Origin: Bin80 sp965215475
GTDB taxonomy: Bacteria > Bacteroidota > Rhodothermia > Rhodothermales > Bin80
DNA: 64,000 nucleotides
NCBI GenBank assembly: GCA_965215475.1
Contig: OZ244061.1
Coordinates: 1,798,001 to 1,862,000, forward strand
Direction of reading: 5' to 3'
A model generated the notes under the pieces. The model had not been told where the DNA came from and did not search any database. It worked only from the letters and a program-made list of their open reading frames with translations. Of this stretch, positions 9,308 to 17,812 are shown one piece after another (position 1 is the first letter of the stretch; each line of letters opens with the position of its first letter). Made by a program: the position numbers and the translations under genes.

Positions 9308-9622
9308 TTAATCAATCTTATATGCAATAAGGATTATGTCATCCCTCACACCATAGGCCCTCCCATTACCTACCGACAACAAACGAATGTTTGAAGATAG
9401 CATGAAATTATTGACTACATCACTGTTTTGATCTATGATCAACCATTCTGTTTCTGTTTCACCGTAATGTGTGTATAGTTGCACCCATACCTTACCAAGA
9501 TCATCCACGGTAAAGTGCTGATAGTAGGGTTTATTCTCAGGAATATCTGAGGCATAAGTCAAATCCCTTCTTCTCTCGCTTGCGTTTTCAAGAGATTTCT
9601 CAATATCTTGTCTAGTAACCCC
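9308..9622 (-). pseudogene. C-terminal remnant of a beta-propeller-like protein
   Basis: The frame enters at about 9622 without a start, reads about 100 codons (QDIEKSLENASERRRDLTYA, then YYQHFTVDDLGKVWVQLYTH) and ends IILIAYKID at 9308. Phrases such as VDDLGKVWVQLY and MLSSNIRLLSVGNGRAYGV are typical of six-bladed beta-propeller lipoproteins of Bacteroidota. The N-terminal part is missing; the break is at the perfect hairpin 9620-9665. It is not a copy of the A/B beta-propellers at 34-46 kb. Confidence 0.45.
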
Positions 9623-9665
9623 CCCTTATTCATCTCAAATTGCGATTTGAGATGAATAAGGGGGG
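9620..9665. repeat. Perfect 21-bp inverted repeat with 4-base loop
   Basis: Bases 9620-9640 and 9645-9665 are exact inverted copies around the loop TGCG. Each arm is six C (or G) plus TTATTCATCTCAAAT or its complement. It sits exactly where the beta-propeller remnant stops, so it marks a rearrangement junction, or possibly a fold-back assembly artefact. Confidence 0.8.
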
Positions 9666-9826
9666 AATAAGTGTATTAGTGTACGAATATGTAGCGTTTT
9701 GTGGGCCGTTCCTATCGACGCGAAACGAAACCCATGTCCAGGGGAGTGGCATCGTGAGAAGCGCATCAGTTTCGTCCCCTGAATTTTCAACCACGTTTTT
9801 TTTTATGACAAAACGATTCAATTTAC

Positions 9827-10138
9827 AGATCATGGATATTCAAGGATCAGCGTTCGATTCTGCATCCAGGGGATTTTACCTTGGGAACCAACATACCCGG
9901 CACTCCGCAGTTCGGGATGGTAGGAACGCCGGTTGAATTGTACGATGACCTGGTCGTGTTTGGTGACGATTTTTCCAGGAGCTTGGACAAGTTTTCGAAA
10001 CAGGGTACTTGCGTTTTTGCAGTCTGGTATCGGGGATCGAGTCGGTGTGCAAATACCTGATACAGGGTACTGTCATCATGGTCAGCTGTAGATCCAAATC
10101 CATTCGGGTTCTACCCCGAATTGTGTGGAATTGATTAA
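9827..10138 (+). pseudogene. Unrecognised decayed gene
   Basis: One plus-strand frame reads as sensible protein (HPGDFTLGTNIPGTPQFGMV, then GTPVELYDDLVVFGDDF) for 104 codons with a single in-frame TGA near 10056, then continues to VDPNPFGFYPELCGID and a TAA at 10138. No start is visible. I do not recognise the family. It looks like an old gene fragment within mobile-element debris. Confidence 0.25.
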
Positions 10139-10164
10139 TCTAGGGTTCACAAATTTCTTTTCTT

Positions 10165-10386
10165 ATGCGTGATACCTATTTAAGATTTTCGATGCATCGG
10201 TGGTTAAATTTAGACTCTTGCTGGTCTATTGATGATGTGAGAACGAATGAAGAGCAGAAGCGAGGGGATCTTTATGTTTCTCATTCGGGGAAGGATCTTG
10301 TAAGCCCAGAGACGGGCGAGCCTGGGACCTTGTATGATCATCGCAAGGAGCGTCAGTGGCGCCATCTAGGAGTGATATCTACTTGA
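10165..10386 (+). pseudogene. ISL3-like transposase, N-terminal fragment
   Basis: 73 codons with the N-terminal zinc-finger region of ISL3-type transposases: LNLDSCWSIDDVRTNEEQKR, then GEPGTLYDHRKERQWRHL. The YDHxxxRxWRHL phrase is the family hallmark and also occurs in the ISL3 copy at 35883-37136 (YDHRTRTWRH). The first Cys of the CPxCG finger appears as Ser (LVSPETG), and everything after WRHLG is missing. It is a different subfamily from the 35.9-kb element. Confidence 0.5.
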
Positions 10387-10450
10387 AGGTAAAATATGGG
10401 GCTCTTTCTCCTATTATAAGGCGGAGTACTGGTATCACCTCATAACCTTT

Positions 10451-10485
10451 GGAGATTATATACGTAGTTACGTAATATAATCTCC
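10451..10485. repeat. 35-bp palindrome resembling element ends
   Basis: A near-perfect palindrome beginning GGAGATTATATACGTA and ending with its complement plus one bulged base. Its first arm resembles the 23-bp terminal repeat of the tnpB element (43415-43437, GGGAATTATATACGTG), and the seven bases before both are AACCTTT preceded by T or A. It may be two element ends fused back to back, or a hairpin preceding the GIY-YIG remnant. Confidence 0.55.
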
Positions 10486-10654
10486 AAAATTTTGATCTCG
10501 TCTACTTTGTGAATGTATCAGAGCGTCTGGCCGTCGAGAAATATGTCTATCAAGCATTGAATAACTTCCGGTTAAATCGTGGTAGAACCGAATTTTTTAA
10601 TGCCCCCTTATGACCATCGTTAAGACTCTTGATGAAGCAGATAACTTACTTTAA
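10482..10654 (+). pseudogene. GIY-YIG / T5orf172-like domain fragment
   Basis: The frame starting inside the palindrome reads NFDLVYFVNVSERLAVEKY then VYQALNNFRLNRGRTEFFNA; restoring one base in the CCCCC run near 10605 continues it to MTIVKTLDEADNLL and TAA at 10652-10654. The pattern matches the C-terminal half of T5orf172/MUG113-type GIY-YIG-like proteins. The N-terminal half with GIY-YIG itself is missing. The MITE inserted in the last codons, as the stop codon lies inside the target duplication. Confidence 0.4.
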
Positions 10655-10657
10655 ATA

Positions 10658-10849
10658 GGGAATTATATCGATGAGTAACCATTTCACCGATCCATTTGAC
10701 GGGTTCACGGAGTTCCTAACGGAAACGCTCCTCGCCGTCCATTCACACACCGGATTTGTGGTGCAGACATCGCCAATCCCGGATGTAACCCTACAAGGAT
10801 ACAAATTTATTTTGAAACATCCAAATGGTTACTCAGAGATATAATTCCC
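10658..10849 (+). mobile_element. 192-bp MITE related to the tnpB element
   Basis: Terminal inverted repeats of 23 bases (10658-10680 and 10827-10849) match at 21 positions and start GGGAATTATAT. They are flanked by a perfect 8-bp duplication, TTTAAATA, at 10650-10657 and 10850-10857, proving insertion as a unit. The ends match those of the tnpB element at 43415-44780. The interior keeps recognisable sequence of that element's tnpB 3' end (for example AACGCTCCTC and CCAATCCCGGA). No protein is encoded; it must be moved in trans. Confidence 0.85.
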
Positions 10850-11038
10850 TTTAAATACCTCTTGGAAAAACTCAACACGCTGGTATGCTATCATTGTATT
10901 TTCATCGAGACATATCCCCGAAAAAGAAGTTGTCAGAGTCCCTTTCAAAGTTTCAAACCTGCGTTTGGGTATGACTGCATGCAAATTCTCGTATAATCGT
11001 AAAATCTGTCAACTGAACACGATATCATTCCAACGACG

Positions 11039-12271
11039 GTGATCAAAGAAATCTCGTCAGATCCTTCCTTTCTTGAGCAAGGGCGACACTCATTTTTTAT
11101 CATTGCTCCCCTATGGCTGACTGCGTTCATCGTAAGTTGTCAGCTTTTTATGGTCTCACCTCTTTTGCCAATCATTCAGGATGAACTCCTCAACCGAATT
11201 CCTCCGACAGATTTCGCACTTGGCTTTTTAGGTACCTCTTATTCCATTGCATTAGCCTTTTCTACACTGATTGTCGGTCCGATCTCTGATCGTGTGGGAC
11301 GACGTCGAGTACTAATTGTCGGGACCGCCCTGATTGCCGTGGTGCTGCTCTTGCATGGAGTGGCAGCTCATTACGAATCACTCTTGATCATGCGGGCACT
11401 TACCGGAATGGCGGCAGGGGTTTACAGCGGTAGTATGGTTGCGTTTGTGGGTGACTATTTTCCCTATAAGCGTCGCGGATGGGCGACCGGGTGGATCCTG
11501 ACCGGCGTAGCATGTGGTCAGATTCTTGGGATGCCCACAGGCATTCTATTGGCAAATGCCTATGGATTCCAGACCCCATTTATTGTTTTCGGTGGATTGA
11601 TGGTCCTTGCAAGTGCAATGGCTTGGTGGTGTCTGCCGCAACCTAAGCTGAAGTACAATAAAGTGCCATTTTCCATTCCTACTATATTCAGAACGTATGG
11701 CACACTTTTACAGAGCCGAGGACCGCTCGCAGGAGGATTGATCTATTTTCTTCTTTTTGCAAGTCTCGGTGTGTTTCTGTTCTTTTTCCCAAAATGGCTG
11801 GAAGAAGAGGTGGGGATTTCGATACAGCAGTTAGCTATGCTTTTTGTGATCGCAGGAATCGGCATGGTGGTAGGGACCACCTCGGGGGGAGTTCTTTCGG
11901 ACCGCTTCGGACGGAAACCAATCTTGATATTTGCATGCGGTGGTCTGACTCTTCTACTCCCATTCGTGACTTTTGGAGTGCACGGATTTACAAGCGCTGC
12001 CGTGTTCACTGCATTGATACTGATTTTGGGAGCCATGCGCACCGGGCCAATCATGGCACTGCTGACCGCACTCACATCACACACGCAACGCGGATCCATG
12101 ATGGGACTAGCTATTGCATTCGGGCAGCTCGGATTGGGAGTGGCGACAGCTACAGCCGGATGGTTTTATGAGCACCAAGGCTTCCTATACAATGTGATTG
12201 CAGCAACCATTGCCGTCGTTCTCATGATCTGGGTAGCCTGGCGTCTACTTCCAGAGCCTACAGAAGCTTGA
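11039..12271 (+). CDS. Major facilitator superfamily transporter
   Basis: 410 residues from GTG 11039, with about 12 hydrophobic helices and the MFS loop 2-3 motif A as GPISDRVGRRRVLIVG, repeated in the second half as GGVLSDRFGRKPILIF. This internal duplication is the classic 6+6 arrangement. It is an inner-membrane secondary transporter, probably an exporter of the DHA1 type judging by SGSMVAFVGDYFPYKRRG in helix 4-5. The substrate cannot be read. It is a single gene; its end overlaps by 14 bases the convergent DUF3078 gene. Confidence 0.9.
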   Translation: MIKEISSDPSFLEQGRHSFFIIAPLWLTAFIVSCQLFMVSPLLPIIQDELLNRIPPTDFALGFLGTSYSIALAFSTLIVGPISDRVGRRRVLIVGTALIAVVLLLHGVAAHYESLLIMRALTGMAAGVYSGSMVAFVGDYFPYKRRGWATGWILTGVACGQILGMPTGILLANAYGFQTPFIVFGGLMVLASAMAWWCLPQPKLKYNKVPFSIPTIFRTYGTLLQSRGPLAGGLIYFLLFASLGVFLFFFPKWLEEEVGISIQQLAMLFVIAGIGMVVGTTSGGVLSDRFGRKPILIFACGGLTLLLPFVTFGVHGFTSAAVFTALILILGAMRTGPIMALLTALTSHTQRGSMMGLAIAFGQLGLGVATATAGWFYEHQGFLYNVIAATIAVVLMIWVAWRLLPEPTEA

Positions 12272-13106
12272 ATGAGAGTCCGATGGCTAAAGATTGCTTC
12301 TGCTGAATATAAGGAGACAGATCCCTATCCAAAAGTGCCGTGTATTCCGAGTTGACCTGAAGCCATGAATTGACCTTCATGCTCAGTAAGGTCTCCCAAA
12401 TCATGTCCGGCGATTGCTGGTTGAAAGCCTGAAAAAGAGTCAGGGTTGACTTTAGATCTACATTGGAGAAGATCGTTCGATCGAAAATAAACCATCCTGA
12501 AACACCCAATTGCCAACGTAATGGTGTGTTTGTAGAAACCTTGTAGCGACTGCGCAGACTAGAACTCGTGACGAGAGTTTCCTTGGCAGCGATCCCCAGT
12601 TGAAAATCAAGCCAAGTCCTGATCGGATAATCCAGACCCATCGATTGCGTGAAAATCGCCGGAGATAAAAATCCGGAAATCCTCACAGCATCCGACTTCA
12701 TATCTGTATCATTATACTGATAGCCATCTGCAAGCTGTGACCGAAAATCTAGTGTGATCGCAGGACTGAATCGCCCGAAGATTGGGACTCCAGAAAAGCT
12801 GAATTCATTTCGCACATGAATCAGATCTTCCGACTTGCGCAGTTCAATCCCATCTTGCTTTACAATTCCAAACGCAAGGCGAATCTTGTGCTCCTGAGAG
12901 ATTTTTTCAGAATTCTTGACCACCTGAACATCAATGTTCTTCCCCAATGCAAGAGAGCTCACGCCCCCATCGTACCATTGCCAGAACCCAACCTGGGTGA
13001 AGGAAATTAATCCCTGTACCTCAATCGTCCAAGTGGAATCGGATTGTGCCATACTGCTCGGCGTAATGAATCCTAAAAGGACGAAGAATAAGAGGAGTCT
13101 ATTCAC
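12258..13106 (-). CDS. DUF3078-like outer-membrane protein
   Basis: 282 residues from GTG 13106 with a signal peptide (MNRLLLFFVLLGFITPSSMAQ). The mature part consists of alternating beta-strand segments ending in a C-terminal aromatic/hydrophobic strand (LAIGLSFKLL), as in outer-membrane barrels. FTQVGFWQWYDGGVSSLALG resembles the start of DUF3078 proteins, common in Bacteroidota. Function is unknown. It lies 17 bases after atpC on the same strand and may be cotranscribed with atpDC. Confidence 0.65.
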   Translation of the reverse strand: MNRLLLFFVLLGFITPSSMAQSDSTWTIEVQGLISFTQVGFWQWYDGGVSSLALGKNIDVQVVKNSEKISQEHKIRLAFGIVKQDGIELRKSEDLIHVRNEFSFSGVPIFGRFSPAITLDFRSQLADGYQYNDTDMKSDAVRISGFLSPAIFTQSMGLDYPIRTWLDFQLGIAAKETLVTSSSLRSRYKVSTNTPLRWQLGVSGWFIFDRTIFSNVDLKSTLTLFQAFNQQSPDMIWETLLSMKVNSWLQVNSEYTALLDRDLSPYIQQKQSLAIGLSFKLL

Positions 13107-13123
13107 GGAGCCTGTGAATAAGG

Positions 13124-13540
13124 TTAATGGGTGATGCTGACACGAAGGCGGTTACGAGCACGCTCCAAGGCCCGTTCTGCCCGGCCCCGGTCAATATCTC
13201 CAACGTCACTCCTGAGACGCTCTAGTGCCCGTTGTTCTGCTTTCTGTGCACGATCTGTGTCAATGTCTGACGCCGGTTCGGCGGTTTCTGCAAGAACCGT
13301 GACGATATTTCCAATCACCTCAATGAAGCCTCCACTGGTGGCGAAGGAGGCCTTTTCTGCATCGGATAGGGTTAAGACTAGAGGCCCGACATTCAAGGAA
13401 GAAATCATGGGAGCATGATTGTATAGAATCTGAAATCCCCCATTTTCCCCTGGTGCACGAAGCCCCTTTGCGACCCCCTGAAACACCTGTTTATCGGGGG
13501 CAACGATATCAACCCGTAGCAATCGCTGATCTTCGCTCAT
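13124..13540 (-). CDS. atpC: ATP synthase F1 epsilon subunit
   Basis: 138 residues. The N-terminal beta-sandwich (LRVDIVAPDKQVFQGVAKGL, then ILYNHAPMISSLNVGPL) and the C-terminal helical hairpin rich in Arg/Ala are typical. It caps the central stalk of the F1 motor and regulates ATP hydrolysis. Its ATG overlaps the atpD stop by four bases (ATGA). The rest of the atp operon is not here; a separate atpDC pair is usual in Bacteroidota relatives. Confidence 0.93.
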   Translation of the reverse strand: MSEDQRLLRVDIVAPDKQVFQGVAKGLRAPGENGGFQILYNHAPMISSLNVGPLVLTLSDAEKASFATSGGFIEVIGNIVTVLAETAEPASDIDTDRAQKAEQRALERLRSDVGDIDRGRAERALERARNRLRVSITH

Positions 13541-15024
13541 GAGGCTTCGGCAAGCTTGCGTTCGCCATCTTCAATGACCTCGTCAATGGTTCCCTTATAC
13601 GTGAACGCCGACTCTGGTAAGTGATCCAACTCTCCAGATAGGATCATACGAAATCCTTTAATCGTGTCAGCAATCTTGACGTATTTCCCCTTGCCTCCCG
13701 TAAACTGCTCCGCCACAAAGAAGGGTTGACTCATATACCGTTCTGCCCGACGCGCACGCTGGACAACGAGCTTGTCTTCATCAGAAAGCTCATCCATTCC
13801 AAGGATCGCAATGATATCCTGTAATTCTTTATAGCGTTGTAAGAGCTGCTTTACATCCTGTGCAGTCGAATAATGTTCGTCACCCACGACTCTAGGTGTT
13901 AAAATCGTGGAGTTGGAATCCAAGGGGTCAATGGCTGGGTAGAGTCCCAGAGAGGCAATGCGTCGGGATAAAACCGTAGTCGCATCCAAATGTGCAAAGG
14001 CGGTGGCTGGTGCCGGGTCTGTGAGGTCATCTGCCGGAACATAGATTGCCTGTACGGAAGTAATCGAGCCACTATTCGTGGACGTAATTCGCTCCTGGAG
14101 CTCACCCATTTCAGTGGCTAGAGTTGGCTGGTATCCTACGGCACTAGGCATCCGCCCAAGAAGAGCGCTCACCTCCGAACCCGCTTGGGTAAACCGGAAA
14201 ATATTGTCGACAAATAACAACACATCACGCCCTCCCAAATCACGGAAATACTCCGCAACCGTCAAGCCACTCAGAGCCACGCGCGCGCGTGCGCCGGGTG
14301 GCTCATTCATCTGACCAAAGATCAGACTGATACTGCTTTCTTTAATCTTCTCCATGTCAACTTTGGAGAGATCCCAATTTCCCTCCTCCAGTGCCTGTTG
14401 AAACTCTTCTCCATACTGCATCACACCGCTCTCAATCATTTCACGGAGAAGATCATTCCCTTCACGCGTACGTTCTCCAACTCCGGCAAAAACAGACAGC
14501 CCTTCATGTGCCTTGGCAATGTTATTGATCAATTCCATGATCAGTACCGTCTTCCCGACACCTGCACCACCAAAGAGGCCAATCTTACCTCCACGCGAAT
14601 AGGGTTGAATGAGATCCACCACTTTAATCCCCGTTTCCAACATCTCAACACTAGTGGACAGGTTACTGAACTCAGGTGGCTCACGGTGGATCGGTAGAGA
14701 TCCTTCTGCTTTGGGTTGAGGTAATCCATCAATTGCCCGACCCACTACGTTAAAAAGGCGTCCCCGGATCTCTCCTCCGATAGGCATTGCAATGGGTTGC
14801 CCCGTGCTACGGACCTGAGCCCCGCGGATCAATCCATCGGTTGAGTCCATGGCGACGGCTCGCACACGGTTTTCTCCGAGATGCTGCTGCACTTCGAGTA
14901 CAAGAGCGTCTTGGTTTTCACGGATAATTTCCAATGCATCCAGAATATCTGGAACTTCTCCGGCAGAAAAAGCAACGTCAACCACAGGCCCGACGACCTG
15001 CACGACTTGACCAGTTGAGGTCAT
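13537..15024 (-). CDS. atpD: ATP synthase F1 beta subunit
   Basis: 495 residues from the ATG at 15022-15024 (an in-frame TTG four codons earlier is unlikely). It is the catalytic subunit of F1: Walker A is GLFGGAGVGKTVLIMEL, Walker B is VLLFVDNIFRF, and ALSGLTVAEYFRD follows. The sequence is highly conserved and intact. It is translationally coupled to atpC. The 280 bases upstream (15025-15304) are AT-rich and should hold divergent promoters for atpD and the metalloprotease gene. Confidence 0.97.
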   Translation of the reverse strand: MTSTGQVVQVVGPVVDVAFSAGEVPDILDALEIIRENQDALVLEVQQHLGENRVRAVAMDSTDGLIRGAQVRSTGQPIAMPIGGEIRGRLFNVVGRAIDGLPQPKAEGSLPIHREPPEFSNLSTSVEMLETGIKVVDLIQPYSRGGKIGLFGGAGVGKTVLIMELINNIAKAHEGLSVFAGVGERTREGNDLLREMIESGVMQYGEEFQQALEEGNWDLSKVDMEKIKESSISLIFGQMNEPPGARARVALSGLTVAEYFRDLGGRDVLLFVDNIFRFTQAGSEVSALLGRMPSAVGYQPTLATEMGELQERITSTNSGSITSVQAIYVPADDLTDPAPATAFAHLDATTVLSRRIASLGLYPAIDPLDSNSTILTPRVVGDEHYSTAQDVKQLLQRYKELQDIIAILGMDELSDEDKLVVQRARRAERYMSQPFFVAEQFTGGKGKYVKIADTIKGFRMILSGELDHLPESAFTYKGTIDEVIEDGERKLAEAS

Positions 15025-15304
15025 GTTATTAAGCAAGATTTAGTTGAATGGAGAAAATACAACCCTGCGATAAATTTGCCTTCTGAAAAATCCATCGAAA
15101 GGGCAAATAAACTGAGTATTCGAGGGACAGGAGCATTCATCATGATAGGCTGCTGACTAGAAAAACGGTTTAACTAGGTATACAAAAAATGGCTTCATTT
15201 TTAGAATACACGAATCAAGTAACAAAATATCTATATTTCTATAAAGAATAGATCTGATTTTTCTTGTATCGATTCCGTCTTACTCACAATAGACTACATG
15301 AACC

Positions 15305-17806
15305 ATGTACGTTCCTACGCGCTCTCTCAACATCTTCCTGCTGTATTGCCTTATCTGTACGACCGTATACGGACAAGGGATCACATCCATTGCCGAGAAG
15401 ACTTCAGGTATGGAAAAACACGACGGTTTTTTTTCGATCTATTGGGATGGAGCCAGTGGACAAATCTACCTGGAAATTCCTACGATGGAGCAGGAATTTA
15501 TTTATGTGACTTCCATGCCTGCGGGGTTAGGGTCAAACGATATTGGACTGGATCGAAGTCAACTAGGCAATACACGCTTGGTCCGCTTTGAACGCAGCGG
15601 ACCAAGAATTCTATTGGTCATGCCGAATCTGCGCTACCGCGCTGATTCGGACTCAGAAGCAGAGCGTGCATCGGTACGCGAAGCCTTTGCCGAAGCAATT
15701 ATCTGGGGATTCAAGGTGGAAGCGGAAGAAGATGGGAGGGTACTTGTAAATGCGACCGATTTTGTTGTCCGGGACGCGAACGACGTTGTTCGTAGATTGC
15801 GGGATGCACAACAGGGCAGTTTTAGTTTAGATAAGAATCGGAGTGCCCCGGCCCCTTCCATGCTCAAAGCCTTTCCAAACAACACAGAGATGGAAGCGAG
15901 AATCACCTTCCTATCTTCGGCTCCTGGCCGTTATGTGCGTGATGTGGCAGCGGATCCCTATTCCGTGACCCTGAGCGTGAGACACTCGTTTATCATGCTC
16001 CCCGATGATGGTTATACGCCCAGGGTTTTTCATCCCGGAGCCGGGTATGGTTCGATCAGTTATATGGATTATGCCGCGCCGATTGGGGAGGATATGAGAA
16101 AACGCTATATCCGTCGGCATCGCTTGATGAAGCAGTATCCCGATTCGGTGATCAGCGATCCCGTATCTCCGATCGTTTATTATTTGGATCCAGGTACGCC
16201 AGAACCTGTGAGGGGAGCTCTTCTAGATGGTGCCCAGTGGTGGGAGGATGCATTTGAGGCGGCAGGATTTTCGAATGCATACCGAATTGAGATGCTCCCT
16301 GAAGGCGCAGATCCTATGGATGTGCGCTACAATACGATCCAATGGGTTCATCGTGCGACCCGTGGCTGGAGTTACGGGTCTAGTGTGACAGATCCGCGCA
16401 CTGGCGAAATTATCAAAGGGCACGTTTCGCTTGGTTCTCTCAGGGTGAGACAAGATTACCTGATTGCCGAGGGATTGTTGGCCCCCTATGGAGATTCCCT
16501 TTCCACGGATGACCCCATGCTATCGATGTCTCTTGCACGGATCCGACAACTATCTGCCCACGAAGTTGGGCATACTCTAGGACTCAGTCATAATTTCGCA
16601 TCCTCCGTCAATCGCCGTGCTTCCGTCATGGATTATCCCGCCCCATATGCGACCTTGGATGAGAATGGAGAAATTGAATTAGAAGAGGCATACACGACCG
16701 GCATTGGGGAATGGGATAAGGTTGCAATTGCATATGGATACGCACAGCCCTTACCCGGTGACAGTGAGGAAGATTTGTTGGATGGGATCCTGCAACAGGC
16801 ATGGGAAGATGGATTGTATTACATTACCGATGCCGATGCTCGCCCGACTGGCGCGGCACATCCACTTTCCAACCTCTGGGATAATGGTGATGATATGGTT
16901 CGTGCTCTTCGTCATGAAATGGCGATCCGAGAAATCGCTATGGCACGTTTTGATGAGGAGGTAATCCGGAAAGGTCAGCCAATGTCGACCATGGAGGAAA
17001 CCCTGGTTCCACTTTACTTACGACATCGCTATCAGATAGAAGCAACCGCTAAATTACTTGGTGGCGTGACCTATACATATGCAATGCGTGGAGATCAACA
17101 GGCATTGGTTGAACCGGTTGAAGGCACAATTCAGGAAGAGGCATTGGAAGTACTGCTAGAGACCGTTTCAGCCGAGGCGCTCCGGGTTCCAGAGAGTGTG
17201 CGACTGCATTTGCCGCCGCGCCCGCCTGGATTCCCAATGCACCGGGAACTGTTTCAACGACATACGGGCCTGACGTTTGATCCGTATACCCCTGCTGCCG
17301 CAATTGCTACGGTGGTGTTTACACAAGTTCTAAATCCCGAACGTGCCGCTCGCATGGCTTATCAGACGGATCAAGATGCGACATTGCCCGATTTTCACAA
17401 GGTCATGGAACTCGTCAGTGATGTGGTCTGGGGGGTGTCCGTAGCAGATGACCCGTACGAAGCGGAATTACAACGTGTGGTCCAGCAGGTATGGATTGAT
17501 GAATTGATTGGGTTGGCCAGTAACCGTGAAGCTGCTCCTGCAGTCAAATCTTTGGTTCTTGAGCGATTGCGTGAATTTGTAGAGTGGATTCCAGATAGCA
17601 GAGTTTCTCAGGATGACCGGGAAACTCGCTACCATCGTCAGATGGTGCTTGCAGATATTGAACGCTACCTCTTTCGAGAATATGAAGCGGAAGAATCATC
17701 GGCTCGTACCACAATTCCTCCGGGATCTCCGATCGGCTCCGAGGAACGCCGACAGATACATCATGCATTTCTTGACGCCACGGCGACGCAATGGTGCAGC
17801 CACTGA
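15305..17806 (+). CDS. Secreted zinc metalloprotease (DUF5117/DUF4953 type)
   Basis: 833 residues with an N-terminal signal peptide ending near TTVYGQ. Residues about 40-230 match the N-terminal region of large Bacteroidota zinc-dependent metalloproteases (FFSIYWDGASGQIYLEIP). The metzincin-like site HEVGHTLGLSH (around residue 420) supplies three His ligands and the catalytic Glu, followed by the Met-turn-like SVMDYPAP. It should be exported and act on proteins in the periplasm or outside. The downstream helicase starts 6 bases after its stop on the same strand, so readthrough transcription into the RecQ-DprA cassette is likely even though the functions look unrelated. Confidence 0.85.
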   Translation: MYVPTRSLNIFLLYCLICTTVYGQGITSIAEKTSGMEKHDGFFSIYWDGASGQIYLEIPTMEQEFIYVTSMPAGLGSNDIGLDRSQLGNTRLVRFERSGPRILLVMPNLRYRADSDSEAERASVREAFAEAIIWGFKVEAEEDGRVLVNATDFVVRDANDVVRRLRDAQQGSFSLDKNRSAPAPSMLKAFPNNTEMEARITFLSSAPGRYVRDVAADPYSVTLSVRHSFIMLPDDGYTPRVFHPGAGYGSISYMDYAAPIGEDMRKRYIRRHRLMKQYPDSVISDPVSPIVYYLDPGTPEPVRGALLDGAQWWEDAFEAAGFSNAYRIEMLPEGADPMDVRYNTIQWVHRATRGWSYGSSVTDPRTGEIIKGHVSLGSLRVRQDYLIAEGLLAPYGDSLSTDDPMLSMSLARIRQLSAHEVGHTLGLSHNFASSVNRRASVMDYPAPYATLDENGEIELEEAYTTGIGEWDKVAIAYGYAQPLPGDSEEDLLDGILQQAWEDGLYYITDADARPTGAAHPLSNLWDNGDDMVRALRHEMAIREIAMARFDEEVIRKGQPMSTMEETLVPLYLRHRYQIEATAKLLGGVTYTYAMRGDQQALVEPVEGTIQEEALEVLLETVSAEALRVPESVRLHLPPRPPGFPMHRELFQRHTGLTFDPYTPAAAIATVVFTQVLNPERAARMAYQTDQDATLPDFHKVMELVSDVVWGVSVADDPYEAELQRVVQQVWIDELIGLASNREAAPAVKSLVLERLREFVEWIPDSRVSQDDRETRYHRQMVLADIERYLFREYEAEESSARTTIPPGSPIGSEERRQIHHAFLDATATQWCSH

Positions 17807-17812
17807 AGATCC

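Noticed and set aside
15305..17806. Metalloprotease as a fourth component of the RecQ-DprA cassette
   Set aside because: It is close and co-oriented but has a signal peptide and belongs to a widespread secreted family; proximity alone does not support a joint function.
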